This document shows positions 37,191 through 45,445 of a DNA stretch of 64,000 nucleotides, piece by piece (the stretch's first letter is position 1; the number at the start of each line of letters is the position of its first letter). The stretch spans positions 1,550,001 to 1,614,000 of the forward strand of contig NZ_CP035375.1 of NCBI RefSeq assembly GCF_004118935.1, in the 5' to 3' direction. The position numbers were made by a program, and so were the translations under genes. The notes beneath the pieces were generated by a model, which had not been told where the DNA came from, did no database searches, and worked only from the letters and a program-made list of their open reading frames with translations. The stretch is from Salinibacterium sp. UTAS2018 (GTDB lineage Bacteria > Actinomycetota > Actinomycetes > Actinomycetales > Microbacteriaceae).

Positions 37191-38423
37191 TCAGTCGTCG
37201 AGCACCACTATGCATCCGACTCCGTACGCTTCGAGATCCGAAGAATGGAAAGTGCTCAGCCGAAACTGCACCCGACGCCCCCGGCCCACGATTGCGCCGG
37301 GGAAGAGATTGCTTGGTGCTCCTGGTGCGCCAAGATGCTCGCCGCCGGTGCCCACCGCGGCTGGGGAAGTGCCGTCGACCGTGAAAATGTCCATGGCAAT
37401 GCCGTTGTCGCGGTCGTAGTCGGTGAGGGGGTCAACGAACGTTGTCTCGCCCCATGCCAAGAACCGGCGCTCGCGCCCCAGATCGACAACCGCTGAGTGG
37501 CTTCCGCCGGCAAAAGCGTGCAGGTGCGCGACAGCAGCACGGTCTCGGAACCCCACGCGGAACGGATACAGGCTGAGGATGCCGCGAATATCTTCCTCGG
37601 CCAGAGTGTGGTCGCCATTATTGACGTACGGATACATCGACGCGCTTCCTTCGCGCGAATGTCCCAGCCCAAGTGCGTGGCCGATCTCGTGGATCGCTGT
37701 GTTGCGAAGGTCTTGCGACGAGAGAAATCTAAGCAACTCAATCGAGGGTCCGGGCCACGTAAAAGGAGGGAGGTGAGCCCAGTCCCGCCACGTCTCAGCC
37801 TCGTCAAAATGGACTCGCCCATCCTCGGGAAAGAACCCATGTGCGACCACATCACCGCGGCCGTCGAATGCAGATCCGTCACCGTGGTCTCCGGTCTCCC
37901 AACCCAACTGCATGTCGGCGCTAAGCCCACCCGTTCGCTCAAAGGTGAGCGGCGACACCGCAGCCCACACGTCGAAGGCCGCATCGATCGCATCCACCTC
38001 GCCCGCCATATCGGGGGTGGAGTTGTAGACGTTGTAGGTCAAGTCATAACGAGGCCATGGTTGTGAGTTGAACTGGATCGTGAACGGGTCGGTCTCGGGA
38101 TCTCCCGCAGAACTGAGGTCTTCTGCGCGCACCACCTCAGCGGGAACGTCAGGGCACGCACAACGAATCTGTGACATCAGCTTCAACGTCTGCACGTCGA
38201 TTCGACCAGACAGCGGCAGTCGAAAGAACTTCTGGTAAAGGAATACGGCTTTCTGCACGTGCTCGCAATACGACTCTTCGGGGCACTGGCACTGCTCGTC
38301 GAGAATGTAGCCCGATCGTCGCAGTCGCAACCTCAGGTCGCCAACGTGGGCGTTGAAATCCCCACGGCTGTAGACGACACGAGACTTTTCTCGTGCAACT
38401 TCTTCGTTCCAAACTGCGTTCAT
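37191..38423 (-). CDS. Matrix-metalloproteinase-like metzincin with cysteine-switch-like prodomain
   Basis: 410 residues. Residues about 20-86 form a peptidoglycan-binding-like helical prodomain ending in IRCACPDVP (Cys88), which aligns with the MMP cysteine switch PRCGVPDV. The catalytic domain (about 115-290) has the MMP structural metal pattern DH-GD-FDG-AH-HFDE (His180, Asp182, His195, His205), the zinc site HEIGHALGLGHS (His245, Glu246, His249, His255) and the Met-turn SMYPY (Met263). Residues 299-410 are an extra domain found again in the 116-residue gene. No signal peptide is evident. I chose ATG 38423 (AAAGG upstream); ATG 38480 would add 19 residues. Longer forms read antisense to the acetyltransferase gene. 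Extra cysteines sit in a CQCPEESYC cluster. Confidence 0.88.
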   Translation of the reverse strand: MNAVWNEEVAREKSRVVYSRGDFNAHVGDLRLRLRRSGYILDEQCQCPEESYCEHVQKAVFLYQKFFRLPLSGRIDVQTLKLMSQIRCACPDVPAEVVRAEDLSSAGDPETDPFTIQFNSQPWPRYDLTYNVYNSTPDMAGEVDAIDAAFDVWAAVSPLTFERTGGLSADMQLGWETGDHGDGSAFDGRGDVVAHGFFPEDGRVHFDEAETWRDWAHLPPFTWPGPSIELLRFLSSQDLRNTAIHEIGHALGLGHSREGSASMYPYVNNGDHTLAEEDIRGILSLYPFRVGFRDRAAVAHLHAFAGGSHSAVVDLGRERRFLAWGETTFVDPLTDYDRDNGIAMDIFTVDGTSPAAVGTGGEHLGAPGAPSNLFPGAIVGRGRRVQFRLSTFHSSDLEAYGVGCIVVLDD

Positions 38424-38606
38424 CAGCGCGACCCTTTGAGATTCGAGTAGAAACGCGAGACAGCTTGCAATCCGTGACATCAAACTGTCAGAGGGGGTGG
38501 AACGCTTAGTCTGCTCCTGAATACGCTCACTGTCAAGGCTCCCGCTGTCGTGCGGGCTCAGCCGCTTCAGCGTCCGCGGTCGCGCCCCGCAACTAGACTC
38601 CAGATC

Positions 38607-39116
38607 ATGCGCACGCCAGAGTTCACGATCCGACGAACGGATGCCGACGACTGGCGCGAAGTTCGCACGCTGCGGCTTGAGATGCTCGCGGACACCCCGA
38701 TGGGCTTTGCCGAGCGACTCGATAGCGCCCGCAGCGCCACCGAAGCAGACTGGCGTTTTCGAGCGGTTCGCGGTCAGAATCCGCGCGGCATCGCGATTGC
38801 GGCGATCACGACCGACGGGCGTTGGATTGGCACGATGGGGGGCTACGTCCCTGACGCCACCACGGGCCCACTCCTGGTTGGTGTGTATGTCACGCCCGAC
38901 TTCCGCGGCCGCAAGGCTGGCGTGACGGATGCCCTGCTCTCGACTATCGAAGAGTGGGCAGCCACCTACGGCAGCACCCTCACGCTCGGCGTGCACGAAG
39001 ACAACGCGCGGGCTCGCGCCGCCTATGAGGGTCGTGGCTACGTGCTCACGCGGCACTCGGTCCCTTACATACTCGACAAGTCCCGGCGCGAACTCGAGAT
39101 GATCAAGCAGCTGTAG
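38607..39116 (+). CDS. GNAT-family acetyltransferase
   Basis: 169 residues, GNAT fold: FTIRRTDADDWREVRTLRLEML at the start, VGVYVTPDFRGRKAGVTDALL as the acetyl-CoA-binding motif A, and LGVHEDNARARAAYEGRGYV as motif B. The pyrophosphate loop reads RGRKAG, close to the R/Q-x-x-G-x-G/A pattern. Substrate unknown. Divergent from the metalloprotease operon, 183-base gap. ATG 38607 gives the usual N-terminus. Confidence 0.88.
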   Translation: MRTPEFTIRRTDADDWREVRTLRLEMLADTPMGFAERLDSARSATEADWRFRAVRGQNPRGIAIAAITTDGRWIGTMGGYVPDATTGPLLVGVYVTPDFRGRKAGVTDALLSTIEEWAATYGSTLTLGVHEDNARARAAYEGRGYVLTRHSVPYILDKSRRELEMIKQL

Positions 39117-39187
39117 CGTGCAGCGTGGCAGCGGGTTCAGCTACCGGCGCGCGCAAGAGTCAATGTTTGCTAGCGCGCCGCGACTGC

Positions 39188-40966
39188 CTAGTCAGTCAGC
39201 GGCGGAGTACGCGGCGGCGCCACCCGACGCTGCGACACCGCTTCATACGCGACGCCGATGCGCAGCAGGTCGAGATCGGAATACGCGGCACCCGCGAAGG
39301 TGATTCCCACAGGCATCCGGATGTCGTCCATGAGCCCCATGGGAACAGTGACGGTCGGAATACCCAGGTGCCGAATCGCGAGGTTTCCGTTAGCGACCCA
39401 GACACCGTTTCGCCATCCTGCTGCTGCCGTGGCGGGGTTGGTGCCCATATCGGCGGCGCCCACATCGGCGACCGCGGGGAAGGCTACGGCGTCGAGCTGG
39501 AGCTCGCGCATCCACTCTTCAAGGTCGATGCGACGAGTTTCTTCGAGGCCGCGCACGCCCGCTTCCAACTCTGGGATGTCGGTGAATGCCGCATACGGGT
39601 GGTCGCGCACCTGCGTCGGGTACACCGCGATGTCGTCTTCGAAGCCGTCATAGTGATCGTGCGGAGTGCCCGGCGTCACCGGGAAAATCGTGCTGCCGTC
39701 GACCCCGACGATGGTGTCGAAGTTCGGGTCGCCGTTGGCCTGCAGAAAGTCTTCCCACGCCCACGCCGAGAGATCGACGATTTCGCGCTTCAAGAATTCG
39801 GGGCTCACGAGACCGCGGGTCGCGATCGTGGGGGCGCCGGCGCGGTCAGCCTCGTAGTTCGAAACGGCGGGAAAGTCGACCTCGACCACGGTGACGCCAG
39901 CGGCTTCGAGATCGCGACGCGCTTGGTCGAACAGGGTCAGGATGCTCGGGCGGGTGTCAATCGCGGTTCCTGTCGGGCCGCCGACTCCGCGCGTGCCCGA
40001 GCCCGCCTCGGTGTCGCGGTTGATATACATCCGGGGAACGCCGAAGCGCTTGCCCGCCAACGGCAGCGCGGCAGCAGCGGCATCCGCGTCATCCGCGTCA
40101 GCCGCCTCAGCCGGCGCAGCATCGCCAGCGTCAACTCCCGCATCCGAAAGCAGCGACAGATACGTCTCCGGTCGACCACTCGATGCCGCCGGAATCTCCA
40201 CCCACGGCTGCGAGCGCCAAAAGTCGCCCCGAGTATCCGCATCGTCGAACACGATCACGTCGAGCACGGCGAGCAGGTCGGCCATGGTGCGGGTGTGCGG
40301 CACGACGACATCCATTGTGGGCACGAGAGGCCAGTTGCCGCGCACCGAAATCACGCCGCGCGAGGGCGTGTAAGCGCACAGGGCGTTGTTGGAGGCCGGG
40401 GCCCGGCCGCTCGACCAGGTCTCTTCACCGAGGCCGAAGGCGGCGAAACTTGCGGCCGTTGCGGTGCCCGATCCGTTCGACGATCCCGAACCATAGGCGG
40501 CGGTGAGGTACTCGGCGTTGTACGGGCTCTCGGCACGGCCGTAGACGCCGGGCTGCATTCCGCCGTTGGCCATCGGGGGCATGTTGGTGAGGCCGAGGCA
40601 GATCGCTCCGCCGTCGCGCAGGGCACCGATCGTGGCGGCATCCCGCATCGCCATCAGATCGGCGAAGGCGGGGCTGCCCGCCGCAGCGGTGAGCCCCCGG
40701 TGCAGATAGCTGTCCTTTGCCGAATACGGGATGCCGTCGAGTGACCCCCGCAGCTGACCAGCGGCCCGGCGCGCATCCGATTCGCGCGCTTCGGCGAGCG
40801 CCTCGGCGTTGGGCACCACGACGGCGTTGAGCTTGGGCCCGCTGCGGTCATAGCGATCGATCCGCTCGAGGTACGCGGTGACGAGCGCTTCACTTGTGAG
40901 GGTGCCCGCGGCGAGCGTGGCCTGCAATTCGGCGATGGACGCTTCTACGACGTTGAAGGTGCTCAT
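39188..40966 (-). CDS. Amidase-signature family amidase
   Basis: 592 residues, somewhat longer than the usual 450-500. The Ser-cisSer-Lys machinery is visible: Lys in YSAKDSY, the Gly/Ser-rich GSGSSNGSG and the nucleophile segment GEETWSSGRAPAS. An Ala/Asp-rich low-complexity insert lies near residues 275-300. ATG 40966 overlaps the agmatine deiminase stop (ATGA), so it is the last gene of a three-gene operon. Context suggests it acts on N-carbamoylputrescine or on another amide of the polyamine route; this is inference, since the usual AguB enzyme is of the nitrilase type. Confidence 0.9.
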   Translation of the reverse strand: MSTFNVVEASIAELQATLAAGTLTSEALVTAYLERIDRYDRSGPKLNAVVVPNAEALAEARESDARRAAGQLRGSLDGIPYSAKDSYLHRGLTAAAGSPAFADLMAMRDAATIGALRDGGAICLGLTNMPPMANGGMQPGVYGRAESPYNAEYLTAAYGSGSSNGSGTATAASFAAFGLGEETWSSGRAPASNNALCAYTPSRGVISVRGNWPLVPTMDVVVPHTRTMADLLAVLDVIVFDDADTRGDFWRSQPWVEIPAASSGRPETYLSLLSDAGVDAGDAAPAEAADADDADAAAAALPLAGKRFGVPRMYINRDTEAGSGTRGVGGPTGTAIDTRPSILTLFDQARRDLEAAGVTVVEVDFPAVSNYEADRAGAPTIATRGLVSPEFLKREIVDLSAWAWEDFLQANGDPNFDTIVGVDGSTIFPVTPGTPHDHYDGFEDDIAVYPTQVRDHPYAAFTDIPELEAGVRGLEETRRIDLEEWMRELQLDAVAFPAVADVGAADMGTNPATAAAGWRNGVWVANGNLAIRHLGIPTVTVPMGLMDDIRMPVGITFAGAAYSDLDLLRIGVAYEAVSQRRVAPPRTPPLTD

Positions 40967-42042
40967 ACGATCGCTCCCGGTTCTTGCGCAGCAGCAGCAC
41001 CGTCGCTGAGGCCGGGCCGTTGAGGTTGTTGTTGGGTGATGCAGTGGATGCCGCCACCGCGCGCAAAGATCTCGCGGGAGTCAACCATGCGCACCTCGCG
41101 GCCGGGATACGCATCGCCCAGAATTTCGGCGGCGCGAGCATCCGCCAGCTCATCGTTGAAGCCACACCCAATGACTCCCCCGTTGACGACGAGGTGGTTG
41201 ACGTAGCTGTAGTCGACGAAACCGTGATCGTCGCGCAGCACAGCGGGCGCGGGCAAGTCGACGATCTCGAAGACGCGCCCGGCGGCATCCCGCTGGCTTT
41301 CGAGGCTGGCCCGAATCTCGGCCATGACCTGGTGGTCCGGATGCTCGGGGTTCGGTTGAGCGTGCAACAACACGCGCCCCGGCGACGCGATCGTCGCGAC
41401 GATATCGACGTGACCGTTGGTACCGAAGTCGTCGTAGTCACGGGTGAGACCGCGCGGCAGCCAAACCGCATGAGTCGCGCCGATCGTGCGCAGCATATCG
41501 CTTTCGACGCGGGAGCGGTCGGCGAGCGGATTGCGGCGCGGGTCGAGCTGAACGGTATCGGTCAGCAGAACAGTACCTTCGCCATCAACGTGAAGTCCGC
41601 CACCCTCGGCAACGAGGAGCGAACTCACGAGTTCGGCACCAGAAGCCTCAGCCACAACACGACCGATCGCAGCCGACTTCTCCCACTCGGCCCACTCGGG
41701 CGCACCCCAGCCGTTGAAGATCCAGTCAACGGCTCCGAGAACGCCGGGACGCTCATCGTCGAGCACGAAGGTGGGCCCGATGTCGCGCATCCAAAACTCG
41801 TCAAGGGGTGCTTCGAGCAGCTCGATGCTGCTGGCGAGCATCCGCCGAGCACGAACCATTTCGGTGGGGTCAACGACCATCGAGACGGGTTCGAATTCGG
41901 CGACGACATTGGCGACGTCAGCCCAGGCCGCATAGCCGAGTTCGCGTTCAGCGTCGGTCGCGCCAAGGGTCTCCCCGATGCGGGGGAACGCCATCCAGGT
42001 GCGCTCGTGGGCGGCAGTTTCGGATGGCATTCTCCAGCTCAT
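40963..42042 (-). CDS. aguA: Agmatine deiminase
   Basis: 359 residues, peptidyl-arginine-deiminase fold. Begins MSWRMPSETAAHERTWMAFP and has RDIGPTFV, EGGGLHVDGEGTVL, GHVDIVATI and the catalytic cysteine in GGGIHCITQQQP. Converts agmatine to N-carbamoylputrescine and ammonia. The start is 2 bases after the amine oxidase stop, and the end overlaps the amidase. Confidence 0.93.
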   Translation of the reverse strand: MSWRMPSETAAHERTWMAFPRIGETLGATDAERELGYAAWADVANVVAEFEPVSMVVDPTEMVRARRMLASSIELLEAPLDEFWMRDIGPTFVLDDERPGVLGAVDWIFNGWGAPEWAEWEKSAAIGRVVAEASGAELVSSLLVAEGGGLHVDGEGTVLLTDTVQLDPRRNPLADRSRVESDMLRTIGATHAVWLPRGLTRDYDDFGTNGHVDIVATIASPGRVLLHAQPNPEHPDHQVMAEIRASLESQRDAAGRVFEIVDLPAPAVLRDDHGFVDYSYVNHLVVNGGVIGCGFNDELADARAAEILGDAYPGREVRMVDSREIFARGGGIHCITQQQPQRPGLSDGAAAAQEPGAIV

Positions 42043-42044
42043 GG

Positions 42045-43406
42045 CTAGCCCTTCGGCGCGTCGATAATGGTGGATGCCAACCGGTGGCCCACCCGAATGG
42101 CGCCATCAACGTGTTGGTACCCTTCGGCCGCGAGGTCGCTGGAGCCGAACTGAATCGGGCCAACGGGCTCAAGCTGCAGCGCGCCGTAGCGGGTAAGCCC
42201 ACCGAGGTCGAAGCTGGCGGCGTAGGCACCGCGCGTCCACTCTTCGGCCGCCCAGTCGCTTTCGTAGTACACGGCCGGGGTGAGTGCTTCGTCGCCGTAA
42301 TAGGTGGCGAGTGATTCGAGGATGCGCTGCTTGCGGTCAGCCGGATCGAGCGCGAACAGTTCGTCGGCTTTCTCTCCCGAGACGAAGCCCACGAGGGTGC
42401 CGCGCTCTTCGCCGTGGTTGGTGTTGTCGTAGGCCTCGTGCACCATTTGGTAGGGGCTGAAGGCCGTGCCCGAAAGCCCAGCCGCTCGCCAGAACGGGGT
42501 CGCATAGGTCGCGTGCACCTTGATCACGAGCCCGAGCGACGAGTGTTGCTGCATCTGCTGACGCATGCGCGGCAGGGCCGGAACGTAGTCGATGCGGTCG
42601 TACAGGTTCGGCGGCACGGCCACGATCACGTGCTGCGACGTGACCGTAAGTCCGTCACTCGTAACGGTCGCGCCCGTGGCGTTCCACTGGATCTCACGCA
42701 CCGGTTGCGACTGTCGCACGACGTCTTCGCCCAAGGCGGCAGCCATCACGAGCGGCACCTGCTGCAGGCCGCCCACGACGCGCTTGTCGAGGATAAAGTC
42801 GGCGTCGACGAGGTTGCTGAAGCTGCCGGCACTGGCCGCCATGAGCAACGCTTGCAGCAGCGAGAAGGCGTGAGCGGGCTTCGTGAGCATCGCCTCGGCA
42901 ACGTAGAGGGCAATGTTGTCGATCGCTTCGACATCCGCGCTCTGGCTTTCGAGCCACGCGCGGTACGAGATGCGGTCGAATTCTGCGGCCCGCGGATGCT
43001 CCCACGGGGCCTGCAGGTCGAGCTCAGCTACGAGTTCGTCGAGTACGGCAATGAGCCGAGTGATTTCCGCTTCGGTCTCCGCCCCCGCCGGAAAGATGTC
43101 TCCTGTGAAGCGGCGAGCCACACCATCCTGCGATACGTAGATACTCTCGCCGTCGCGGTAGCGCGAGTAGGTTTCGAGGCCCAACTCGGCGAGCGTGTCG
43201 ATGAGAGCGGTCTGGTCGGGGGATACCCACTGACCACCGATTTCATACATTTGACCGTCGATGGAGTTCGTCCACAGGCGTCCGCCGATGCGGTCACGCG
43301 CTTCAAGCACGATCACGGTCTTGCCGGCGGCGACAAGATCGCGTGCTGCGGTGAGGCCGGTGGCGCCGGCTCCGACAATGACGACGTCACAGTTAATGGT
43401 GTTCAT
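42045..43406 (-). CDS. Flavin monoamine oxidase (putrescine-oxidase type)
   Basis: 453 residues. FAD-binding GAGATGLTAARDLVAAGKTV and EARDRIGGRLWT open the protein, with GGQWVSPDQ next, and the C-terminal FAD-contacting GAIRVGHRLAS. This is the MAO/putrescine-oxidase group, which oxidises primary amines to aldehydes with release of H2O2. ATG 43406 sits 6-8 bases beyond a good -10 element, so the message is probably leaderless; GGAGGG directly abutting the ATG is too close to serve as a normal ribosome site. First gene of the operon with agmatine deiminase and amidase. Confidence 0.92.
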   Translation of the reverse strand: MNTINCDVVIVGAGATGLTAARDLVAAGKTVIVLEARDRIGGRLWTNSIDGQMYEIGGQWVSPDQTALIDTLAELGLETYSRYRDGESIYVSQDGVARRFTGDIFPAGAETEAEITRLIAVLDELVAELDLQAPWEHPRAAEFDRISYRAWLESQSADVEAIDNIALYVAEAMLTKPAHAFSLLQALLMAASAGSFSNLVDADFILDKRVVGGLQQVPLVMAAALGEDVVRQSQPVREIQWNATGATVTSDGLTVTSQHVIVAVPPNLYDRIDYVPALPRMRQQMQQHSSLGLVIKVHATYATPFWRAAGLSGTAFSPYQMVHEAYDNTNHGEERGTLVGFVSGEKADELFALDPADRKQRILESLATYYGDEALTPAVYYESDWAAEEWTRGAYAASFDLGGLTRYGALQLEPVGPIQFGSSDLAAEGYQHVDGAIRVGHRLASTIIDAPKG

Positions 43407-43412
43407 CCCTCC

Positions 43413-43442
43413 ATTATTTACCACCTGTTCAATAAGAGTCAA
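43413..43442 (-). promoter_or_regulatory. Promoter of the polyamine operon, probably TetR-controlled
   Basis: On the minus strand TTGACT (43442-43437) is followed after 16-18 bases by TAAATAAT. Transcription would begin at or within a few bases of the ATG at 43406. The inverted pair TTATT-N12-AATAA (43414-43435) covers the same region and the divergent TetR gene's upstream region, making it a candidate operator. Confidence 0.55.
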
Positions 43443-43461
43443 TAGCAGCTACACTGCGAGG

Positions 43462-44064
43462 ATGGCAGCAGGCACAACTCGACGACGAAACGCCACCGAG
43501 CGGGCATCCGAAATTCGTGACGCAGCGCAGGAGATCGCCCTGACTCGTGGCCTCGCCGCCATCTCACTGCGCAGCCTTGCCGCGCACTGCGGAGTCAGCG
43601 CGCCCCTCATCACCCACTATGAACCGAGCATGGAAACCCTCGTGGCTTCCACCTTCGCGTCGATCGCCGAGAAAGAGATCGCCGAGGTCGCACGGCACGC
43701 CCACGCCCCCGCCGACCCGCTCGACCAGCTTCGCGCTCTTCTCGAAGCTCTCGCTGATCCGACCCGCGACAACGTCGGCGAAGTCTGGGCAGACGCGTGG
43801 AGCCTCGGCCGTCGCAACGACCTCCTCGCCGCAGCCGCCCGCCAGTCAATGGACTCGTGGCACGCGCTCGCCATCGGCATCATGCGTGCGGGTCAGGATG
43901 CCGGCCAGTTCGCCCCCGTGAGCCCCGAGCGCGTCGCCCTCGTTCTTTTCGCACTCGTGGATGCCACGTCTGCCTACCAACTCGTCAACTTTCGAAGCCG
44001 CGACACCCGCGACTCTCTCGTGCGCGAGACCCTCGAAGACATGCTCGACGTCTCGTTGAAGTAG
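43462..44064 (+). CDS. TetR-family regulator
   Basis: 200 residues. The DNA-binding helix-turn-helix is at about residues 27-57 (LAAISLRSLAAHCGVSAPLITHYEPSM is split over helices 2-3), followed by an all-helical ligand domain with the BetI-like TetR_C look (VWADAWSLGRRN). ATG 43462 is 6 bases after TACACT, a -10-like hexamer, so this mRNA may also be leaderless. Divergent from the amine oxidase operon across 55 bases; most likely the repressor of that operon, sensing an amine or aldehyde. Confidence 0.9.
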   Translation: MAAGTTRRRNATERASEIRDAAQEIALTRGLAAISLRSLAAHCGVSAPLITHYEPSMETLVASTFASIAEKEIAEVARHAHAPADPLDQLRALLEALADPTRDNVGEVWADAWSLGRRNDLLAAAARQSMDSWHALAIGIMRAGQDAGQFAPVSPERVALVLFALVDATSAYQLVNFRSRDTRDSLVRETLEDMLDVSLK

Positions 44065-44214
44065 CCGCGCGAACAGCGCCCCTGCGAGCAGCGCAATCAG
44101 CGATCAGCGATCAGCCCTCTCGAAGAGCCGCACGGTCACCGGCGCAAGCTGAGAAAACACCTCATCCGGGCGCTGACCCGTTGAGCGGCATCCGGAACTA
44201 TGTTTTAGTGGTGA

Positions 44215-44333
44215 GCACGGAGGGGAGTAGTCCCCGCGAAGCTCATCGTCATTACGGTCGTGTCATCATGGCCCGGTGCAGCTAGGGCCTGAAAAGGCTC
44301 GACGAGACCTCCAGAATTTCTAACATTCTGGAG
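44215..44333 (+). ncRNA. yybP-ykoY-type Mn2+ riboswitch before terC
   Basis: The leader has the class hallmarks: GGAGG followed by GGAGTAG (44219-44230), a closing strand AGACCTCC (44305-44312) and an internal GTCATTACGG region. P1 would pair GGAGG with CCTCC. An alternative 9-base-pair hairpin CTCCAGAAT/ATTCTGGAG (44309-44317 with 44325-44333) uses the same CTCC strand and buries GGAG, the ribosome site 7 bases before the terC ATG. This predicts translational activation when Mn2+ stabilises P1. The match is by eye to the known motif, but location before a TerC-family gene is exactly where this riboswitch class occurs. Confidence 0.85.
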
Positions 44334-44340
44334 TTGTTTC

Positions 44341-45360
44341 ATGAACGTTCCCCTGTGGGCTTGGCTCGCTGTCGTCGGTGTCATTCTCGTGATGCTCGCG
44401 ATCGACCTGATCGCACATCGCACCGCCCATGTCATCAGCGTGCGTGAAGCCGCAGCGTGGTCGGTCGTCTGGGTCGCTTCCGGCGTGACCTTCGGTGGCA
44501 TCATTTGGTGGCTGTTCGGCGCAGAGTTCGGCCAGCAATACTTCGCCGGCTTCGTGATCGAGAAGTCACTCGCGGTCGACAACGTGTTCGTCTGGGCCAT
44601 CATTTTCTCGGCCTTCGCCGTACCGCCGCAGTTTCAACACCGGGTGCTGTTTCTCGGCGTCATCGGCGCTCTCGTGTTCCGCGGCATCTTTATCGCCGCC
44701 GGTGCAGCGCTGCTCAGCAGCTTCGCCTGGGTGCTTTACGTGTTCGGTGCCTTCTTGGTGTTCACGGGCATCCAGATGCTTCGCAAGCGCAACGAGCATT
44801 ACAACCCCGAGAAGTCGGTGGTGCTCAAGATCTTCCGTCGCCGCGTGCCAATGACGGATGCCTTCTACGACCAGAAGTTCGTCGTGCGCAAAGCGGGCGT
44901 GCTGCTTGCCACCCCGCTGCTGGCCGTCTTGGTACTCGTCGAAATCACGGACATCGTGTTTGCGGTCGACTCGATCCCAGCAATCTTCGCGGTCACCGAT
45001 GAAGCCTTCCTTGTCTTCACCGCGAACGCCTTCGCGATCCTGGGCCTGCGCGCAATGTACTTTCTGCTCGCTGACCTCATGCACCGCTTCATCTACCTGA
45101 AGATTGGGCTCGCCCTCTTGCTCGTCTGGGTCGGAATCAAGATGCTCCTCCTCGACGTGTACTACATCTCCACCACGCTGTCGCTCGGTGTGATCTTCCT
45201 CATCCTCGCCACTTCCATCGGCGCGAGCCTGTGGGCAACTCGAGGGCAACCGCGTCACGCTATCGAGACGCCAGCGAGCGGCGGATTCCGGATGGCGACC
45301 GAGCTCGAAATCGCAGAGCTCGACGCGCCACAGCAGCGCGAACACTCGATTGAACGCTAA
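44341..45360 (+). CDS. terC: TerC-family membrane protein (probable Mn2+ exporter)
   Basis: 339 residues with about nine membrane helices. Family signatures: FFGIE-like region FVIEKSLAVDNVFVWAIIF, conserved acidic residues within membranes (EKSLAVDN; EITDIVFAVDSIPA), and a charged loop (RKRNEHYNPEKS). TerC/Alx proteins with these motifs export Mn2+. The riboswitch upstream strongly supports a manganese role over tellurite resistance. The C-terminal 40 residues are a polar tail. Confidence 0.93.
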   Translation: MNVPLWAWLAVVGVILVMLAIDLIAHRTAHVISVREAAAWSVVWVASGVTFGGIIWWLFGAEFGQQYFAGFVIEKSLAVDNVFVWAIIFSAFAVPPQFQHRVLFLGVIGALVFRGIFIAAGAALLSSFAWVLYVFGAFLVFTGIQMLRKRNEHYNPEKSVVLKIFRRRVPMTDAFYDQKFVVRKAGVLLATPLLAVLVLVEITDIVFAVDSIPAIFAVTDEAFLVFTANAFAILGLRAMYFLLADLMHRFIYLKIGLALLLVWVGIKMLLLDVYYISTTLSLGVIFLILATSIGASLWATRGQPRHAIETPASGGFRMATELEIAELDAPQQREHSIER

Positions 45361-45397
45361 ACGCTAGGCCGCAGACATTGAGAGGCAGCGGGCAACG

Positions 45398-45435
45398 CAA
45401 GAGCCCCGCACTCCTTGCGGAGTACGGGGCTCTTG
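45398..45435. terminator. Bidirectional terminator between terC and the CAP-protein gene
   Basis: CAAGAGCCCCG...ACTCC-TTGC-GGAGT...CGGGGCTCTTG forms a long, nearly perfect GC-rich hairpin in the 85-base gap between two convergent genes. T tracts are short in both directions. Confidence 0.75.
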
Positions 45436-45445
45436 TCAGTCGCGA

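Noticed and set aside
38424..39056. N-terminal extension of the metalloprotease
   Set aside because: Would be antisense to a well-formed acetyltransferase; the conserved prodomain begins after 38423.
44341..45360. Tellurite-resistance role for terC
   Set aside because: No other ter genes are present and the manganese riboswitch points to a metal export role.
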